64,000 bases of DNA from assembly GCA_023614405.1 (NCBI GenBank), contig CM042684.1:468109650-468173649 (forward strand). Direction: 5' to 3'. The translations under genes and the position numbers were made by a program. Positions 60,335 to 64,000 of the stretch are shown here, one piece after another. The notes under the pieces were generated by a model. The model searched no databases and was not told where the DNA came from. It saw only the letters and a list, made by a program, of their open reading frames with translations. Every line of letters begins with the position of its first letter. Position 1 is the first letter of the stretch. The DNA is from Avena insularis (Eukaryota > Streptophyta > Magnoliopsida > Poales > Poaceae).

Positions 60335-60656
60335 TGTACTGAAAACAAGTTAAAAACCTCGCGTTTTACGCTGATTAAGCTTTATATATATGCGGGCGTA
60401 CATCAGGAGACTGCAGGTGGCTGTGGGTTGGCCACCTTAATTTCTCCCGCTACTGATGCATTACACTTATAGACTAGTACAGAGCACCTTTCTTCACGTT
60501 CTTGCGCGCTCCTTGCGCTCTCTCTCTCATCTGCCGGTTAAGATCTGAACAATGACTCTTTAAGGGACGCGGTGTTACGACATCAACCATGAACCGCTTG
60601 GACATCTATGTGCTCCCTCACCAATTCGTGGGGTTCGAGGACATGGCGCCTCCAAA
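60320..60656 (+). repeat. Local duplication, copy 2
   Basis: Partner of 58449-58884. It ends exactly where the hAT transposon inserts. From an ATG at 60589 a frame reads MNRLDIYVLPHQFVGFEDMA up to the insertion; in copy 1 the matching place is disrupted by a stop. Whether this frame is a real first exon is unknown. Confidence 0.8.
60649..60656. repeat. Expected hAT 8-bp target site
   Basis: CCTCCAAA directly before the hAT terminus. hAT elements duplicate 8 bases; the right copy would lie just beyond the window end. Confidence 0.5.
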
Positions 60657-61046
60657 CAGAGGCGTAGCCAGGAATTGATGACGCCACGGGCAAAAAACTA
60701 AAGGCTCAAAATTTCCCTAAAAAATACCCCAGTTTTAAGGCATAACAGGATGGAAGCTCAGTTGCATAACAAATACGAATTTAAACACAATATTTCATGA
60801 CTACATCCATAACGTAAGATATAACAAAATATAATATAAAGCATAAGATGATACCAAATCAAAGATCTTGTTGTCCTAAGCCTCCCATGACTACATCCAG
60901 AACTACATTTTCAATAGTCGAAGAACCTGAACCTTCAAATATAAATTTGACATGCCGATCAGTACATAAACAACAAGTGAAATAGTTAATAATGGATGCA
61001 AAATATGAAAACTTACCTCTAGAACGAGGTAAAATGCCTTTTGCGA

Positions 61047-63498
61047 TTAATAACCTTGAAATCTCTCTATGATCTTTGACTCTTCAATACTAACAAATAC
61101 ATCTCGCTCAATGTAATAGACCATTCTATGATTCATCCAATCATCACCCATCTTGTTCCTCAACCCGCCTTGATAATGCTCATTGCTAAAAAGGCTCTTT
61201 CCACGTCATAGCTTGCAACCGTAAAATCAATGCTAACTCAACAAGGCGGTAAACCAAGGGAAAGTTGTATGCATATCCGCTAGAACCATCTTCATGGCAA
61301 GATGTCCAAGATCATTACAGTTCATCAAATGTGGATCAGCTCTTGCTTCCTGGATGAATGAGTCTAGTTGGTTTCTAAGAACAAAGGTAACTTCATATGT
61401 AGAGAAGTCAGCAACATACATATTAGCAAGATCAACTAGCTTGTCTTCATTATAATTGGCAAATGAATTCCTGGGATCAAGACAAGCTATGCATCTCAAC
61501 AACTGAGTAGATCTTTCAGCAAAGCGGTTGTTTAACTCAACAATAATTTGATCATGGAGCACATTGAATATTTCATTTCTGAAATAATGATAGTAAGTTA
61601 CCAATTGTCCACCCCAAGTCCTTGAACGACCATTAGAAGTTCTTGTATCTTCCATATTTGGCACTACAATATTGTATTTGACACAAAAGTCAGTTACCTC
61701 TTTAAGGAGCTCATCCCAACCATCCTGCCTTATCTCTTGAATTCTCTCCAATGTGGTTTTAATCAATCCCACAACGCGCACAATGTTCTGATTTTTCCTT
61801 TGCAAGCAATATGATAGATCGTTAGTCTTGCCCAATAATCTAATCATAAGATGCAATATGAGAACAAATTCAAATGTCTCCATGTGCTTTATCAACCCTC
61901 CGGCTGTGGTTCTTTGTGCAACATTTTCTGCATCAATGAATAGATTTTCTAATACCTTCAAAACTGGTTTCCACATCAAAACAAGTCGACATAAGGTTCT
62001 ATGATGCGATCCCCACCGTGTATCACCGGGTCTTGCAAGGTTAGTTAATTGGTTTTTCCCCTTACCACCATGAAGTTCCCCCGCCTCCAACTGTCGCACA
62101 ATTTCATCATGTTGCTCTTGGGATAATTGATCATGTCTTTTACATGAAGCATTAACAATGTTGACAACCATGCTAGTGTATTCAAAAAAATCACTTACTG
62201 AATAACAACACTTTGCTACCGCAACAACAACTAATTGCAACTGATGCGCAAAGCAGTGTATATAATGAGCATAAGGATTTTCCTCCAAGATCAATCTTTG
62301 CAACCCACGAAATTCTCCTCTCATGTTTGAAGCCCCATCATAACCTTGCCCTCTCAAATTGGACATAGATAAGCCATAAGTAGCAAACATACCATCCAAA
62401 GCTACCTTGAGTGAAGCTGCTCTAGTATCAGGAACATGCTCAATTGCAATAAATCTCTCAATCACCTCCCCTCGTTTGTTGACATACCTACATGAGAGAA
62501 AAGGAGCATGATTAATATGTAACAACTTTGATAAAATATAATTACAACACACAAACATACAATCAGATTTGCATACAATACAAGCCAAGGAACCTACCTC
62601 AAACACATAGCCATTTGCTCTTTGATAGATGCATCTCTAGACTCATCAACAAGCAAGGAAAATTTACTATCTCCAATATCCGCAATAATGGCCTTGGTGG
62701 TCTCTTGCACAAGCCTTACAAGTCCAATTGTATCTCGTGAAGTCAACTTATGGTTCTCCCCGGCTTCCCCAATCAATTTTTCGCCTTTGGATCTTTCTTC
62801 GTACCATTCAACATCTCCTTAAAGTTACCCTTATTCTTTGAGCTACTAGACTCATCATGTCCACGAAAAGCAAGACCTTGTAGAAGCAAAATTTTTACCA
62901 CACCCAATACAATCAAGAGACGAGCTTTGTATTTTTCTTGGTCACTATTGGTTCCCCGATCAATCACATTTGGCAGATTTTGCCTCTGATTTTTGAAAGC
63001 CATATAATGTTGTCTAGCTTTATTATGAGCATCGCCATGTTTACCAACATGGCGAGTAAGAACACTAGGACCATCCTTCCATGTTTTAAACCCATTCTTG
63101 GTGAATGCTTCAATACCATAGTTTTCAGCTCTTGGTTGCTTAAACAGAAAACAATAAAAGCAAAAGGCGGCATTTTTAGCAATGCTATACTCCAACCAGC
63201 CACGATGATCATTGTACCAATAATCATGAAAACTTCTGTAACCATTTCCTACCCATTTCCGTTCATAAGTATGATTAGTTGGTTGGCATGGACCCCTACT
63301 AATGTACTCTCTTCTAGCCAGATCTCTAATATCTGGATCCAAATTCTCAATTGGTATTCTCAAACCAGGATCTGATTCAATATCACCAGGCCTAAGTTCA
63401 GCTGTAACACGGGGAACATTATCACTTGCTCGAGTTGAAGGATCCGAATCTGTGGTTTGTACTTGAAAAAAGCTATCAATTCTATTTCGTTTGTTCAT
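61047..63498 (-). pseudogene. hAT transposase, TTF/zf-MYM type, broken
   Basis: The start MNKRNRIDSFFQ is at 63498, after a 3' splice site (tacattacag) in the leader. The N-terminal part (to 62773) has the TTF zinc-finger features WLEYSIAKNAAFCFYCFLFK and VLTRHVGKHGDAHNKA. A one-base shift in an A-run near 62776 moves into the frame that has LLVDESRDASIKEQMAM (first catalytic Asp region). An intron (62488-62597, GT-AG) joins in frame to YVNKRGEV. GQGYDGASNM, HCFAHQLQL and GDTRWGSHHRTL follow, all typical of zinc finger MYM-type 1-like hAT proteins. The frame stops at 61233; the C-terminal hAT dimerisation region (ERAF.., LRNKMGDDWM) continues in other frames to a stop at 61047. The enzyme would excise and insert the element; this copy is inactive as written. 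Confidence 0.9.
62488..62597 (-). other. Intron in hAT transposase
   Basis: Minus-strand donor GTAGGT after TTTGAG and acceptor ctcatgtag before GTATGTC restore the family's reading across the joint. Read through without splicing, the 5' end of the frame 61233-62606 is intron sequence. Confidence 0.85.
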
Positions 63499-64000
63499 CT
63501 TGTCTTCCTGTAATGTATAAATCAAAGCAAGATTTACTAAAAGTCTAAAACTGCTCGGGACAGAGGTCATCTAGGCAGATTTGCATCTAGGCAATGTAAA
63601 TGTAAGAGGGAATAACAATTTCGAACAGGGGAAAGCTGGAAAGGGCAGGTTTGGGAAAGGGGAATACCTACCCTTTGCCTCAGCTCGAGAGATGTAAACT
63701 CTGCGGGGTTCTCTGCCTGCGAGCTTGCAAGGTGGGCCGCGTGACGCCAGGAGGCAGGAAAGCGAGCTGGGGCCGGAGGTCGCGGAGTGGGCGACGGCAC
63801 GGCGCCACGGCAGGACGGCGGCGCGGCGCCACGGCGGGACGGCGCCGGCGGGGTCCCGGCTGGACGAGCTGGCGGCGGGGGATTTCTCGTTCCTGGAAGC
63901 TGGAACTCACTCGTGTTCGATTTGTTCCTGGGGCAAAACGTGGGGCAAGCAGCAATCGCATGGCCAGACTTTGGTTTATTTCTTTATTGGGCTGGGCTAC
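63499..64000 (-). other. hAT 5' leader, GC-rich
   Basis: Region upstream of the transposase start. It is strongly GC-rich between 63690 and 63860 and contains an imperfect tandem repeat of ggcgccacggcaggacggcg near 63800-63850. It probably carries the transposase promoter and a leader intron. Confidence 0.55.

Larger units (their letters stand above)
60657..64000 (-). mobile_element. hAT transposon, right end beyond window
   Basis: The left terminus CAGAGGCGTAGCCAGG is a classical plant hAT terminal inverted repeat. A minus-strand hAT transposase fills the interior. The last nine bases of the window (63992-64000, ctgggctac) resemble, with one extra g, the inner part of the inverted terminus (ctggctac), so the element probably ends within about ten bases outside the window, giving a length near 3.35 kb. 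Confidence 0.85.

Noticed and set aside
61233..62606. 457-codon frame taken as a complete protein from its first ATG
   Set aside because: Its first 40 codons are intron sequence; splice sites at 62597 and 62488 join the true coding part to the upstream exon.

Overview
This is a stretch of a large, repeat-rich plant nuclear genome, almost certainly a grass of the wheat/barley/rye tribe (Triticeae). The evidence is the family of Copia LTRs with TGTTGGAGATATGCCC-type ends (BARE1/WIS/Angela style), a CACTA-like terminal region, Stowaway-type MITEs, a wheat-style Gypsy protease fragment and GC-rich grass-type coding sequence. Species cannot be read from the sequence. I see no bacterial features, rRNA, tRNA gene or CRISPR array.

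Only two cellular protein-coding genes are well supported, both on the + strand. At 8060-10618 an eight-exon gene encodes a 351-residue terminal nucleotidyltransferase of the HESO1 type (RNA uridylyltransferase), with its three catalytic aspartates intact. At 19691-20380 a single-exon gene encodes a 229-residue DUF688-type protein with the conserved VPFGWESRPGTPK motif, behind a plausible TATA box and a G-box.

Layout: 1-7300 holds old retrotransposon debris (Copia integrase, reverse transcriptase and RNase H; an LTR-like stretch; a Gypsy protease whose catalytic Asp is Asn). 7.3-10.6 kb is the HESO1-like gene. 10.8-19.3 kb holds a CACTA-like end, retroposons (one with a perfect 15-bp target duplication), a MITE and anonymous repeats. 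19.4-20.6 kb is the DUF688 gene. 21.3-22.5 kb holds a MITE remnant, a retroposon 3' end and a SINE-like unit.

22,561-56,826 is one nested stack of four Copia LTR retrotransposons, each with a readable 5-bp target duplication: E1 (22566-56821, minus) is interrupted by E2 (28512-45634, minus) and by E4 (46718-55574, minus), and E2's 5' LTR is interrupted by E3 (36089-44858, plus). There are two LTR types (A: E1 and E2; B: E3 and E4) and two kinds of internal region (recognisable gag-pol in E2 and E4; a shared, coding-dead derivative in E1 and E3), in all four combinations.

56.8-64.0 kb holds GC-rich anonymous DNA, a diverged direct duplication (58449-58884 and 60320-60656), an (AT)n tract, a Stowaway-like MITE and a hAT transposon (from 60657) with a broken minus-strand transposase. 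The window appears to end only a few bases short of the far end of this hAT element.
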